Positions 28,697-38,980 of a stretch of DNA of 64,000 bases are shown here, piece after piece. The position numbers and the translations under genes are program-made. Under the pieces are notes generated by a model. The model ran no database searches, was not told the origin of the DNA, and saw only the letters and a program-made list of their open reading frames with translations. The DNA comes from an uncultured Maribacter sp. Its GTDB lineage: Bacteria > Bacteroidota > Bacteroidia > Flavobacteriales > Flavobacteriaceae. The stretch lies in contig NZ_CANMTX010000004.1 of assembly GCF_947500985.1 (NCBI RefSeq), positions 434,001 to 498,000 of the forward strand. Direction: 5' to 3'. Each line of letters starts with the position of its first letter. The stretch's first letter is position 1.

Positions 28697-31600
28697 ATGG
28701 CTTTAAAAGTTGCAATTAAACACAAGACAAAATATATTTATGATAGAAGCATAAATCTATCTCCACACATATTCAGGTTACGACCTGCGCCACATAGTAG
28801 AACACCAATTGAGGCTTATTCCATAAAAATAAAACCAGAAAATCATTTTTTCAATTGGCAGCAAGATCCTTTTGGCAATTATATGGCTCGTATTGTCTTC
28901 CCGGACAAGACAACCGAGCTTTCTGTCGATGTAGAGATCATTGCAGATTTAAAGACGATTAATCCGTTCGATTTTTTTGTTGAAGAAGCGAGTGAAGAAT
29001 TTCCTTTTAAGTATTCTGAAGAAGCTAAAAAGGAGCTTTTACCTTATTTAGAAAAAGTAGAAAGTGGTCCGCTTTTGAAGGAATGGTTGTCTCAGATTGA
29101 TTTAACTCCACAAAGAAGTATCGATTTTTTAATTGGTCTTAATGCTGATTTGTATAACCACCTAAACTATACTTTACGTATGGATCCCGGAGTACAGACT
29201 TGCGAAGAAACATTAGAAGGTAAATTGGGGTCTTGTAGAGATTATGCTTGGCTATTGGTACAAACATTACGTCATTTAGGTTTAGCGGCACGTTTTGTAT
29301 CTGGGTATTTGGTACAATTAAAATCTGACGAAAAATCATTGGACGGGCCGTCTGGTCCTGAAGAAGATTTTACTGATTTACATGCATGGGCAGAAGTATA
29401 TTTGCCAGGTGCCGGTTGGATAGGCTTAGACGCCACCTCTGGTCTTTTTACTGGTGAAGGTCACATTCCTTTGGCATGTACGCCATCTTATGAGAGTGCA
29501 GCTCCTGTAAGCGGATTTACAGATTTTGCAGAAACCACCTTTGAATTTGAAAATTCGGTTACTAGAATATTTGAATCACCACGAGTAACAAAGCCATATA
29601 CAGAAGAGCAGTGGAATGCTATATATAATCTTGGTTTTAAGGTAGAAGAAGAATTACAGGCAAATGATGTTCGCTTGACCATGGGTGGTGAGCCCACTTT
29701 CGTTTCTATAGATGATATGGAGTCTGAAGAGTGGAATACTGCTGCAGATGGGCAACACAAAAGAGAACTGGCAAGTAAGTTGTCTATTCGCTTATTAGAG
29801 GTTTTTGGAAAGGGCGGATTGCTGCATCATGCACAAGGTAAGTGGTACCCAGGTGAAGCGCTACCTCGTTGGTTGATTGGTATTCACTGGAGAAAAGATG
29901 GAAAACCAATTTGGAAAGACCCAAGTTTACTGGCATCATTTTCTGAGGAATATAAAATGCCAAGAAATATTACCAAACGATTTTTAAAGACTTTGGGCGG
30001 CTATTTGGGTTGTAAAACCAATAGTGTAATGCCAGCCTATGAAGATGCTTTTTATTTCTTGTGGGAAGAAGGAAAGTTACCTGTAGATGTAAACCCGAAA
30101 AAATATAATAAAGACGATAGCCACCTGCGTAGAAAGTTAGGTGAGATTTTAGAACAAGGTTTAGGCAAAACGGTAGGTCATGTGTATCCGTTGATTAAAA
30201 AAGATAATAAATGGTTGACCAATAAATGGGAATTTAGAAATAAGAACTTACTGCTTACTCCCGGTAATTCGACAATTGGCTTGCGTTTACCTTTAGCGGC
30301 ATTGCCAAAAGACCCACCTATTCCGTCAGAACCAACTGCAGAGGTAGAGCTGTTTAAAAATACTCCTGATTTACCTATGACTGATGACGCTTTGCAAAAG
30401 CGAATGAAGTTGAAATCTACTTCGCACCCAAGAAAGCACCCTTATGTACGTACGGCAATTTGCGCCGAGGTTCGTGAGAAAAAGTTATTTCTATACTTAC
30501 CGCCATTAGACAGTGCAGAAGACTTTTTAGACTTGGTAGCATGTATAGAAGCTACCGCGAAAGAATTGAAAGTACCTGTTATTTTAGAGGGCTATGAGCC
30601 ACCAAGAGATAATAGGTTAGAGGTGTTGAAGGTGACGCCTGATCCAGGGGTGATCGAGGTAAATGTACATCCTGCTAAAAACTGGCAAGAATTAACAGAT
30701 AATACCTTAACTCTATATGCCGAAGCAAAACAAGCCCGTTTAGGTACAGAAAAATTTATGTTAGATGGCAAGCATACCGGTACAGGTGGTGGTAACCATG
30801 TAACCTTGGGCGGAGTAACGCCAGCTGATAGTCCGTTATTACGTAACCCACAATTACTAAGAAGTCTTTTGACATTCTGGCAACATCATCCAGGCTTATC
30901 TTACTTGTTTTCTGGTGCCTTTATAGGTCCTACAAGTCAGGCGCCACGAGTAGATGAGGCAAGGTTAGAGAATCTGTACGAACTTGAAATCGCCTTTTCT
31001 CAAATACCGGACGATGAAGAGGTTCCGTTTTGGATTACCGACCGATTATTCCGTCACCTATTAACAGATATTACGGGAAACACCCACAGGGCAGAATTCT
31101 GTATAGATAAATTATACTCGCCAGATTCTTCTTCTGGTCGCTTAGGTATATTAGAACTGCGTGCTTTTGATATGCCACCACATGCACAAATGAGTTTAAT
31201 GCAAATGTTGCTGGTACGTACATTGGTATCATGGTTTTGGAAAAAACCGTACAAGCATGATTTGGTACGTTGGGGTACAGAGTTACATGACAAGTTCTTG
31301 TTAGAGCATTATGTAAAAGAAGATATAAAAGATATCGTTGCGCAATTGAACGATGCGGGTTATCCGTTTAAGCTAGATTGGTTTGATCCATTTTTTGAAT
31401 TCCGCTTTCCGTTATATGGTTTAGTAGAAATCAATTCAATTCAGATGGAATTACGAATGGCGATAGAACCTTGGAATGTGCTTGGCGAAGAAATGACCGG
31501 TGGTGGTACATCGCGTTATGTAGATTCTTCATTAGAACGTGTACAGGTAAAAGTGAATAATTTTAATAGTAAGCGATATATATTGACCTGTAATGGGGTG

Positions 31601-32020
31601 AAAATAGAGCTCAGCTCAACCGGTACAAAAGGAGAGTATGTTGCTGGTGTTCGTTTCAAAGCATGGGAACCATGGTCGGCATTACACCCAACTATCGGTG
31701 TGGATACTCCGCTAGTTTTCGATATTGTTGATGATTGGAACAAGAAATCTATTGGTGGTTGTACTTATTTTGTAGCGCACCCTGGTGGGCGTTCTTATGA
31801 TACCTACCCGGTAAATAGTTTAGAGGCAGAATCGCGTAGAATCAATAGATTTTGGGATATAGGGGTAACACAAGATGAGGTAACTCCTACAGAATTGGTT
31901 GCTTCAACAAATTTTACGGGTAGAATGGTTGAACCTAAGGCAGGTTCAAATACATTTGTATACAAAGAGATGCCGATTAACCCCGAGTATCCTCATGTAA
32001 CAGATTTACGTAAGAAGTAA
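28697..32020 (+). CDS. Transglutaminase-like protein with C-terminal DUF2126 (putative amidoligase) region
   Basis: N-terminal bacterial transglutaminase-like region; Cys/His/Asp triad GKLGSCRDYAWLLVQTLRHLGLAARFVSGYL / LHAWAEVYLPGAGWIGLDATSG; long DUF2126-like region (RLTMGGEPTFVSIDDMESEEWN..., GGNHVTLGGVTPADSPLLRNPQLLRSLLTFWQHHP). Confidence 0.92.
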   Translation: MALKVAIKHKTKYIYDRSINLSPHIFRLRPAPHSRTPIEAYSIKIKPENHFFNWQQDPFGNYMARIVFPDKTTELSVDVEIIADLKTINPFDFFVEEASEEFPFKYSEEAKKELLPYLEKVESGPLLKEWLSQIDLTPQRSIDFLIGLNADLYNHLNYTLRMDPGVQTCEETLEGKLGSCRDYAWLLVQTLRHLGLAARFVSGYLVQLKSDEKSLDGPSGPEEDFTDLHAWAEVYLPGAGWIGLDATSGLFTGEGHIPLACTPSYESAAPVSGFTDFAETTFEFENSVTRIFESPRVTKPYTEEQWNAIYNLGFKVEEELQANDVRLTMGGEPTFVSIDDMESEEWNTAADGQHKRELASKLSIRLLEVFGKGGLLHHAQGKWYPGEALPRWLIGIHWRKDGKPIWKDPSLLASFSEEYKMPRNITKRFLKTLGGYLGCKTNSVMPAYEDAFYFLWEEGKLPVDVNPKKYNKDDSHLRRKLGEILEQGLGKTVGHVYPLIKKDNKWLTNKWEFRNKNLLLTPGNSTIGLRLPLAALPKDPPIPSEPTAEVELFKNTPDLPMTDDALQKRMKLKSTSHPRKHPYVRTAICAEVREKKLFLYLPPLDSAEDFLDLVACIEATAKELKVPVILEGYEPPRDNRLEVLKVTPDPGVIEVNVHPAKNWQELTDNTLTLYAEAKQARLGTEKFMLDGKHTGTGGGNHVTLGGVTPADSPLLRNPQLLRSLLTFWQHHPGLSYLFSGAFIGPTSQAPRVDEARLENLYELEIAFSQIPDDEEVPFWITDRLFRHLLTDITGNTHRAEFCIDKLYSPDSSSGRLGILELRAFDMPPHAQMSLMQMLLVRTLVSWFWKKPYKHDLVRWGTELHDKFLLEHYVKEDIKDIVAQLNDAGYPFKLDWFDPFFEFRFPLYGLVEINSIQMELRMAIEPWNVLGEEMTGGGTSRYVDSSLERVQVKVNNFNSKRYILTCNGVKIELSSTGTKGEYVAGVRFKAWEPWSALHPTIGVDTPLVFDIVDDWNKKSIGGCTYFVAHPGGRSYDTYPVNSLEAESRRINRFWDIGVTQDEVTPTELVASTNFTGRMVEPKAGSNTFVYKEMPINPEYPHVTDLRKK

Positions 32021-34581
32021 TGCCGACAACAAAAACGCGCTGGTTTAATAATTATGATACCCAAAAGGGCAATGATGAAATGTATTCATTGAACAATGGT
32101 ATGAAGCCCTATTGGAGTAAATTATTAACCGAATTTGACACTTTAGGAGTTACAGGTTTGACCGCCCGTCAAAAAGATATTGACTGGTTATTATCAGAGA
32201 ACGGTGTCACCTATAATGTTTATAACGACCCAAAAGGTATGCACAGGCCTTGGAACCTTAATGTGGTTCCTTTTATGCTGCACCAAGACGAGTGGACTAA
32301 GGTAGAGGCAGGCTTAAAGCAAAGGGCAGAACTGCTCAATTTGGTTCTTAAAGATGTCTATGGCGAACGAAAGCTGATTAAAAATGGCATAGTGCCCTAT
32401 GAAGTTATTTATGGACATCGTGGGTTTCTAAGGCAATGTTCTGGTATGGAACTTAAATTAGAACAATATCTATCAATTTATGCGGCAGATCTTTGTCGTG
32501 GTACAGATGGGCGTTTATGGGTCGTAAACGATCGTACAGAAGCACCTTCAGGTATGGGGTATGCGTTGGAAAATAGATCTACCACCAGTAGAATTCTGTC
32601 AGATATGTATGCTGAAATGAAGGTAAAGCGATTATCTGGCTTCTTTCAAGAATTCAATCAAATGCTTATTGATGCGGCGCCTGGTAAAAAAGAAAATCCT
32701 ACAATTGTAATTCTTACTCCCGGTTCACATAACGAAACCTATTTTGAGCATGCCTATATGGCTTCGTTCTTAGGGTATCCTTTAGTTCAGGGTAATGATT
32801 TGGTAGTGCGAGATGGTTTTCTCTGGATGAAATCATTGCAAGGCTTAAAGCAGATAGATGTTGTTTTACGAAGAGTTGACGATGCCTTTACAGATCCGTT
32901 AGAATTGCGTGAAGATTCTCATTTGGGCGTAGCCGGATTGCTAGATGTAGTACGAAGAAAAAATGTAGCCGTCATCAATCCTATTGGGAGCGGAGTAATT
33001 GAAAATCCAGGATTAATTCCATTCATGCCCGCAATTGCAAAGTACTTTTTGAAGGAAGAATTGAAATTACCTCAGATAGCGTCGTGGTGGTGTGGACAAG
33101 AGAAAGAAAGAAACTATGTGCTTGAGCATATATCTGAATTAGTTATAAAGAGAATAGATCGCACCAATAGAGAGAGTATATACTTTTGCGAGCAAATGAG
33201 CGCTAAAGAATTAGAAGAGCTTAAAAAAGTTATTCTAGAACGGCCTTATCGTTTTGTAGCGCAAGAGCGTATAAATTTTTCAACTGCACCTAACCTTTCC
33301 AAAGATAAATTAGAACCTAGAAATGTAGTCGCCAGATCATTTTGTATTGCATCTAAAGGTGAATATTCTGTTATGCCAGGTGGTTTAGTAAGAGTAGCAC
33401 CCGATGGCGAAACGGTAAGAGTTTCAAACCAAAGAGGAGGCACCAGTAAAGATTTTTGGATATTAGATGATGCTGAAATAAAAGAAGAAAAGAACAGACA
33501 TTGGCAAAAGAAATCATCGATAGCTATTTCTGGTCTTGATGATCTACCAAGTTTAACAGCCGAGAATTTATATTGGGCAGGTCGTTATGTAGGGCGTACA
33601 TTGGTAAATGCACGTTTTTTAAGAACTGTAATGCGCCAAATGGCAATTGTTCAAAATAGAGATGAAAAGCCAGATTCTGAGAAACTTAAAGTACTGTTTA
33701 AAGCAGTTACGCAATTAACAGGTACATACCCAGGGTTCGTGGAAAAGGACAAAGACGGTAAATTGGCAATGGATAATCCGTATGAAGAAATGTTGTCGGT
33801 AATTCTAGATAAGAATAGAATAGGCAGTTTGGCACATACCATTAGCATGTTCAGTAATTCTTATTACTCTATTCGTAATCTCTGGTCTTCAGATATGTGG
33901 CGTGTATTTGAAAATATTCAGAAACTATGGAATGCCTTGGTAGATGGCAAGGATCATTCAATCAACAAAATATTAAAAGTGTTGAATCAATTAATTACTC
34001 GCTTAATAGCATTTATGGGGTTAATTGAAGAAAGCATCATGGTGCAACAAGGTTTGTTGTTATATTTCATCGGCTTGCAATTAGAGCAAAGCACTTTAAA
34101 TATTACCAAATGCAGAGCCTTATTGACTATAAAATATGATGAGCAGGTAGAGTATGACCTGTTAGAGTATTTATTGACCAGTCACGAAAGTTTAAATATT
34201 TACAGATATAGTTACCGCTCTCATATAGAGTTGGCACATGTATTAGATTTGGTAGTGTTAGATTTAGACTATGCACGTTCGTTGACTTTTATGATCAATC
34301 GCATTCAAAAAGATATTGCACGTTTGCCACATTCTAAACATGACCACCAATTAAACAATTATCAAAAGTATGTTTTCGAAGCATTTTCTAAGTTGAGGTT
34401 GGCAGAGTCTTCAAAACTAGCAATGACGAAATCAGAAACAGATTTTAAACGAGAAGATTTAGATACGCTGTTAGAAGAACTAACAGATTTGTTGTATAAG
34501 GCATCCCAATCTATCTCAAATACCTATTTCAATCATACAGACAAGCAGACACAATTGTTTACGCAGTCTTTTCCTATTTGA
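32020..34581 (+). CDS. Circularly permuted ATP-grasp protein fused to alpha-E domain
   Basis: RPWNLNVVPFMLHQDEWTKVEAGLKQRAELLNLVLKDVYG, GYALENRSTTSRILSDMY, TPGSHNETYFEHAYMASFLGYPLVQGNDLVVRDGFLWMK, ENLYWAGRYVGRTLVNARFLRTV. 1-nt overlap with the upstream stop. Confidence 0.92.
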   Translation: MPTTKTRWFNNYDTQKGNDEMYSLNNGMKPYWSKLLTEFDTLGVTGLTARQKDIDWLLSENGVTYNVYNDPKGMHRPWNLNVVPFMLHQDEWTKVEAGLKQRAELLNLVLKDVYGERKLIKNGIVPYEVIYGHRGFLRQCSGMELKLEQYLSIYAADLCRGTDGRLWVVNDRTEAPSGMGYALENRSTTSRILSDMYAEMKVKRLSGFFQEFNQMLIDAAPGKKENPTIVILTPGSHNETYFEHAYMASFLGYPLVQGNDLVVRDGFLWMKSLQGLKQIDVVLRRVDDAFTDPLELREDSHLGVAGLLDVVRRKNVAVINPIGSGVIENPGLIPFMPAIAKYFLKEELKLPQIASWWCGQEKERNYVLEHISELVIKRIDRTNRESIYFCEQMSAKELEELKKVILERPYRFVAQERINFSTAPNLSKDKLEPRNVVARSFCIASKGEYSVMPGGLVRVAPDGETVRVSNQRGGTSKDFWILDDAEIKEEKNRHWQKKSSIAISGLDDLPSLTAENLYWAGRYVGRTLVNARFLRTVMRQMAIVQNRDEKPDSEKLKVLFKAVTQLTGTYPGFVEKDKDGKLAMDNPYEEMLSVILDKNRIGSLAHTISMFSNSYYSIRNLWSSDMWRVFENIQKLWNALVDGKDHSINKILKVLNQLITRLIAFMGLIEESIMVQQGLLLYFIGLQLEQSTLNITKCRALLTIKYDEQVEYDLLEYLLTSHESLNIYRYSYRSHIELAHVLDLVVLDLDYARSLTFMINRIQKDIARLPHSKHDHQLNNYQKYVFEAFSKLRLAESSKLAMTKSETDFKREDLDTLLEELTDLLYKASQSISNTYFNHTDKQTQLFTQSFPI

Positions 34582-34583
34582 TT

Positions 34584-35474
34584 ATGATATTTAACGTTAC
34601 ACATATCACTAAATACGATTATAATGCTCCAGTAAGCTATTGTCATAATATAGCAACGCTACGTCCCAGAGAATCTAAAGGGCAAGAGTTGTTAGAATAC
34701 AGTATTGATATTTCGCCAGAACCGGCAGAAATAAGTGAACGAGTAGATTTCTTCGGTAATTATATTACCCGTTTTTCCATACAGACAGAACATAGAACTT
34801 TAAAGGTTACAACTCGAAGTAAAATTAAAAGAGAATACGCTCAGTTTCACGAATCGTTCAATAGTGATGCCTGTAAGAGTGTAACAATGAGTGATGCCCT
34901 TACAGCATTAAATGGCATGCACCCAGAAATTTTAGAGGCAAAGCAGTATATACTAGAATCTATTTTTATAAGAAGAACAGATAAGGCAATTCGTGATTAT
35001 GCTGAAATATCATTTAAAGGGAATAGGTCGGTTTTTGAAGCCGCTTACGAATTGATGCAACGCATTTATACCGATTTTGATTTTGATTCAGAATTCTCGA
35101 CCATATCTACTCCTATAGAAGAGGTAATGAAAGAGAAGAAGGGTGTCTGTCAAGATTTTGCTCAAATTGCAATTGCCTGTATAAGATCTATTGGTTTACC
35201 GGCAAGATATATAAGTGGGTATATAGAAACATTGCCTGCCCCTGGTAAAAAGAAGTTGGTAGGTGCAGATGCGTCACATGCGTGGTTTGCTATTTTTATA
35301 CCAGGCTTTGGTTGGGTAGATTTTGACCCTACAAATAATCAAATTCCAAAAAATCAACATATTGTAGTGGGTTGGGGTAGGGATTATTATGATGTGCCAC
35401 CTTTAAAAGGTGTGGTATATGGTAGCGGACAGAGTAAATTGCATGTATCGGTTGATATTGCAGCGGTAGTATAG
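34584..35474 (+). CDS. Transglutaminase family protein
   Basis: MIFNVTHITKYDYNAPVSYCHNIATLRPRE; EVMKEKKGVCQDFAQIAIACIRSIGLPARYISGYIETL; DASHAWFAIFIPGFGWVDFDPTNN. The track start at 34578 is TTG; ATG at 34584. Confidence 0.92.
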   Translation: MIFNVTHITKYDYNAPVSYCHNIATLRPRESKGQELLEYSIDISPEPAEISERVDFFGNYITRFSIQTEHRTLKVTTRSKIKREYAQFHESFNSDACKSVTMSDALTALNGMHPEILEAKQYILESIFIRRTDKAIRDYAEISFKGNRSVFEAAYELMQRIYTDFDFDSEFSTISTPIEEVMKEKKGVCQDFAQIAIACIRSIGLPARYISGYIETLPAPGKKKLVGADASHAWFAIFIPGFGWVDFDPTNNQIPKNQHIVVGWGRDYYDVPPLKGVVYGSGQSKLHVSVDIAAVV

Positions 35475-35673
35475 ATTGGGTGTTTGGTTTAAGAATAGGC
35501 CATACCCACCAAATCGGTTAGTTCCCCCGAAATACCTTTTCGGTAGGATGGCCATAGCACTAAATATTTATAGATATTGACTAGTATTTATTCTTGTTTT
35601 AAGTAGGGCGAAATTAATACCATTCTATGAAAAAGCATTACGGTTTTCCGTAAAGCGGTGTAAGTTTCAGTTT

Positions 35674-36339
35674 TTAAATCAGCCCTAAATCTTTCACTAT
35701 AGCCACAAGGTGTATAGCATTGTTGGCATTGAATTGAATACGTAATTTATTTAAACGCTTTTCAATAGAACTTAAGCTGGCAGGTGAAATATTCTCTTTT
35801 CTATATAATGCACTAATTTCATCTTGAGATAATCCTTTACTTAGATTATCTAGAAGAGAAATATCGTAATCATCTATCTCTAATTCATTTTCACTGCTAA
35901 AGGCATTAGCCACTTCAGGAGATAAAAAAGTATTGCCCTCAGCTATTTCAGTAATAGCTTGTGTAAGATTTTTGAGTCCGTTTCTGCTCTTACATACATA
36001 GGCATCAATATGATGCTGTGTAAACAAAGTTCTTACGGCTTGTAATCTATCTTCAACAGAATAGACAATAACTTTTAATTCTGGAAATTCTGTTTTTAAT
36101 TTTTCTACTAGCGAATGCCCAGAAGGGTAGGATTGTGATCTATGGTCTACTTTAAAAGATAGGTCAGATATTACCAAATCAAAAGACTCGCCATCTAGGT
36201 TGGCTCTTTTAACTTTTAAGTATGCATCATCACAGTACTGTACTTGGTCTATTTGTGAAACCCCTAATTCGGTAAGTAATGAAAATACACCTTTATTGAT
36301 GTCTTCCATATCTTCTGCGATTAAAACTTTTTTGAACAT
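35674..36339 (-). CDS. NarL/LuxR-type response regulator
   Basis: MFKKVLIAEDMEDINKGVFSLL receiver with FDLVISDLSF; C-terminal LuxR-like HTH LSKGLSQDEISALYRKENISPASLSSIEKRLNKLR. Confidence 0.85.
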   Translation of the reverse strand: MFKKVLIAEDMEDINKGVFSLLTELGVSQIDQVQYCDDAYLKVKRANLDGESFDLVISDLSFKVDHRSQSYPSGHSLVEKLKTEFPELKVIVYSVEDRLQAVRTLFTQHHIDAYVCKSRNGLKNLTQAITEIAEGNTFLSPEVANAFSSENELEIDDYDISLLDNLSKGLSQDEISALYRKENISPASLSSIEKRLNKLRIQFNANNAIHLVAIVKDLGLI

Positions 36340-36342
36340 GCG

Positions 36343-38007
36343 TTAAATTATTATTGATGCCTTAAAGCCATCACCTTGCTTAGATTCAAAATTAATAGTT
36401 CCATTTAAAGAAGCGATACGGGAATCCGTATGTTGAAGCCCATTTTTTTTAAAAAGATCACAACCAACGCCATTATCACGGTAAATTATTTGAATTTTAG
36501 ACCCTTCTTTTTTGAAAACTAGTGTAACAAAAGTTGCCTGGCTGTGTTTTCGCATATTGGTCATAAGTTCTTGTAAGACCCTATAAATAGCAGTTTTTTT
36601 ATGTTCTGTTACATTGTTCCATGGCATTTTAGATAGGTTGCGGGTAATCACATTTACCTTGTTGTTTTTGTAGCCAAGTAATAAATCATTTAATTGAAGA
36701 TCAAAATCATTTCTTAGGTCAATAGCACTATTTTCTCTTGAAATATCTCTTGTCTTGGTATAAATATTCTCCAATTCGTCAATAATTTTGCTGTCGATAC
36801 CTGAATTATTTTCAAGTGTGGTCATCACTTTATACATGTCGTTAGCTACTTCATCATGTACTTTTTTAGCAATTCTGGTTTCTGTTTTATAGATTTCTTC
36901 AATTTTAGCTTTGCGGTATCTGTTGCGATAGATAAAATAAGAACTAACTAAGATTAAAAAAATAATAAAGGCAAGCGATTGATATGCCAGTCGTTTACGA
37001 GATTCAATTTCTTGAAGAAGAATACTAGCTTGGGTTTTCTTTTGTTCTTCAGCTACATTGTATTTTAAAAAGGCATTTTTGTTTTCAGCTACCTGTTTTG
37101 CATTATTTATACTATCGTTCAATCTTTTGTATTCATGAATAAGTGGATTATTACTTAAATTCATAAGATGTGATATAGAGTTAAGCTTAAAAGAGCTGCT
37201 ATTAATTTTGGTAGATAGGTTTAGAGCCTTTTCAGCATAAAATATAGCCGTAACGGTATCTTCTCGGTCTAAATAATACTCTGATAAATGTGTGTTACTA
37301 GAATGTAGACCGGTAAGGTCATGGTTATTTTCTCGTAGATGTAGCGCTTTTTTTAAATTTGGTAATGCTTCTGGTAAATTTAGTTTAGATTGTACATAAC
37401 CTAAATTATCAACTACCATAGCCAATTGTTGTTCGTCATTAAGTTGTAGTCGTATTTCATGCAGTATAGTATATATACCTAGTGCATTTATATAATCTAG
37501 CTGATCTTTGTAAATGTTGGCTTTATTATTTAAGATAATAACACTGTCTTTTAACTTATTGGCAATAAGTAAAGCCTTTTCAAAAGTCTTTATGGCTTCT
37601 ACAGGATTACTTGACGCTCGGTAAATACGTCCTAGTTGATTGTAGATGCCAACTCTAGAGTTAATTAAAGTGTCTTTTGAAGGCATAGGTTGAATAAGGT
37701 TCAAAGCTTCAACAATATGGTTTTCGCTATTGAAATTGTTCCCTATTTTAAATTCTGCAATAGACAGCAGCCGTAAATCATAAATAGCATTTAAGGTATC
37801 GTGTATTTTTAGATCAGTTTCTTTTTTTTTTGTAAAAAAGTTAATCCCCGATGGTAAGTCATTTGGATTTACGGGGCTTATAATAGCTTTTCTATAATAA
37901 CGAGAACTATCAGAAGAGATTTGTGCTAAGGATTTTAAGGGTAAGCAAAATGCAAGAAAGATAAAGATTAGACTGTAAGGGTTAAATGAAATTTTGCTGT
38001 ACTCCAT
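36343..38007 (-). CDS. TPR-containing sensor histidine kinase (HisKA_3-like)
   Basis: Signal/TM, TPR-like repeats, TM, RIAKKVHDEVANDMYKVM, HATPase QELMTNMRKHSQATFVTLVF, IIYRDNGVGCDLFKKNGLQHTDSRIASLNGTI. Confidence 0.9.
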   Translation of the reverse strand: MEYSKISFNPYSLIFIFLAFCLPLKSLAQISSDSSRYYRKAIISPVNPNDLPSGINFFTKKKETDLKIHDTLNAIYDLRLLSIAEFKIGNNFNSENHIVEALNLIQPMPSKDTLINSRVGIYNQLGRIYRASSNPVEAIKTFEKALLIANKLKDSVIILNNKANIYKDQLDYINALGIYTILHEIRLQLNDEQQLAMVVDNLGYVQSKLNLPEALPNLKKALHLRENNHDLTGLHSSNTHLSEYYLDREDTVTAIFYAEKALNLSTKINSSSFKLNSISHLMNLSNNPLIHEYKRLNDSINNAKQVAENKNAFLKYNVAEEQKKTQASILLQEIESRKRLAYQSLAFIIFLILVSSYFIYRNRYRKAKIEEIYKTETRIAKKVHDEVANDMYKVMTTLENNSGIDSKIIDELENIYTKTRDISRENSAIDLRNDFDLQLNDLLLGYKNNKVNVITRNLSKMPWNNVTEHKKTAIYRVLQELMTNMRKHSQATFVTLVFKKEGSKIQIIYRDNGVGCDLFKKNGLQHTDSRIASLNGTINFESKQGDGFKASIII

Positions 38008-38167
38008 TCCTCTAAAGTAAATACATTTTATGTATTTATATTTCTGATTTCAATAATGATTTGTGTGAGATACACATTTAAAAATAAATAAAAATTTATT
38101 GGATTGATAATTAGTGGTTTAGGCTATTTAAATATTTTTTTAATTAAAATTTATATGCCTAGTAATT

Positions 38168-38222
38168 AAAAACAAAAAGAGCACCAAACTTCAGCGTAAT
38201 GCCAAAGTTTAAATGCCCTTTT
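38168..38222 (-). terminator. Imperfect terminator-like hairpin for the eda-pfk-kdgK operon
   Basis: Minus-strand AAAGGGCATTTAAACTTTGGC...GAAGTTTGGTGCTCTTTTTGTTTTT, hairpin with T-rich tail. Confidence 0.5.
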
Positions 38223-38303
38223 CCAACTAACAACTTAAATATGCACTTTTAAAAGGTTACACTGTATGAGTGTTTAATTCATGTTGTGTGATACCTCTAT
38301 ACT

Positions 38304-38972
38304 TTATGAACGCAATTTTTTAATTGTAACCAAGGTATTTTTTACCAAAGCTTCTAATCCTGCGTAATCTTTATTTGCTAAAATATCTTTACTAATTAAT
38401 TTTGATCCCATACCAACACAAGTAACACCTGCATCGAACCAACCTTTTAGGTTTGCTTCATCGGTACTAACACCGCCAGTTGGCATAATGTTTGTCCAAG
38501 GTTGAGGTCCTTTAATACCTTTTACGAATCCTGGTCCGTAAAGGTCACCAGGGAATAATTTTACAATCTCACAGCCCATTTCTTCAGCTTTGTTGATTTC
38601 GGTTAATGAACCACAACCAGGAGACCATAATACTTTTCTACGGTTACAAACAATGGCAATATCTTCTCTTAATGAAGGTGTTACAATGAAATTTGCACCA
38701 ATAGACATATAGTATGAAGCGGCACCTGCATCTGTAATAGATCCTACACCCATAATCATACCCGGTAAATTTTTGATAGCGTATTTATTCAATTCGGAAA
38801 ATACTTCGAAAGCGAAATCGCCACGAGCGGTAAATTCCATTAAACGTGCACCACCATCGTAACAAGCTTGTAAAACCTTTTTACCTAATTCTACGTCTGG
38901 ATGATAAAATAAAGGAACCATACCAGTTTCCTTCATTACGTTTGCTACTTCTATTCTTGAATATTGTGCCAT
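38304..38972 (-). CDS. eda: 2-keto-3-deoxy-6-phosphogluconate aldolase (KDPG/KHG aldolase)
   Basis: GARLMEFTARGDFAFEVF, GVGSITDAGAASYYMSIGANFIVTPSL, VLWSPGCGSLTEINKAEEMGCEIVKLFPGDLYGPGFVKGIKGPQPWTNIMPTGGVS. Confidence 0.95.
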   Translation of the reverse strand: MAQYSRIEVANVMKETGMVPLFYHPDVELGKKVLQACYDGGARLMEFTARGDFAFEVFSELNKYAIKNLPGMIMGVGSITDAGAASYYMSIGANFIVTPSLREDIAIVCNRRKVLWSPGCGSLTEINKAEEMGCEIVKLFPGDLYGPGFVKGIKGPQPWTNIMPTGGVSTDEANLKGWFDAGVTCVGMGSKLISKDILANKDYAGLEALVKNTLVTIKKLRS

Positions 38973-38980
38973 TTGTTTTT

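Noticed and set aside
35475-35670. Short inverted repeats (e.g. TTACGGttttCCGTAA) after the transglutaminase operon
   Set aside because: Only about 6-bp arms with no clear T-tract; too weak to support a feature.
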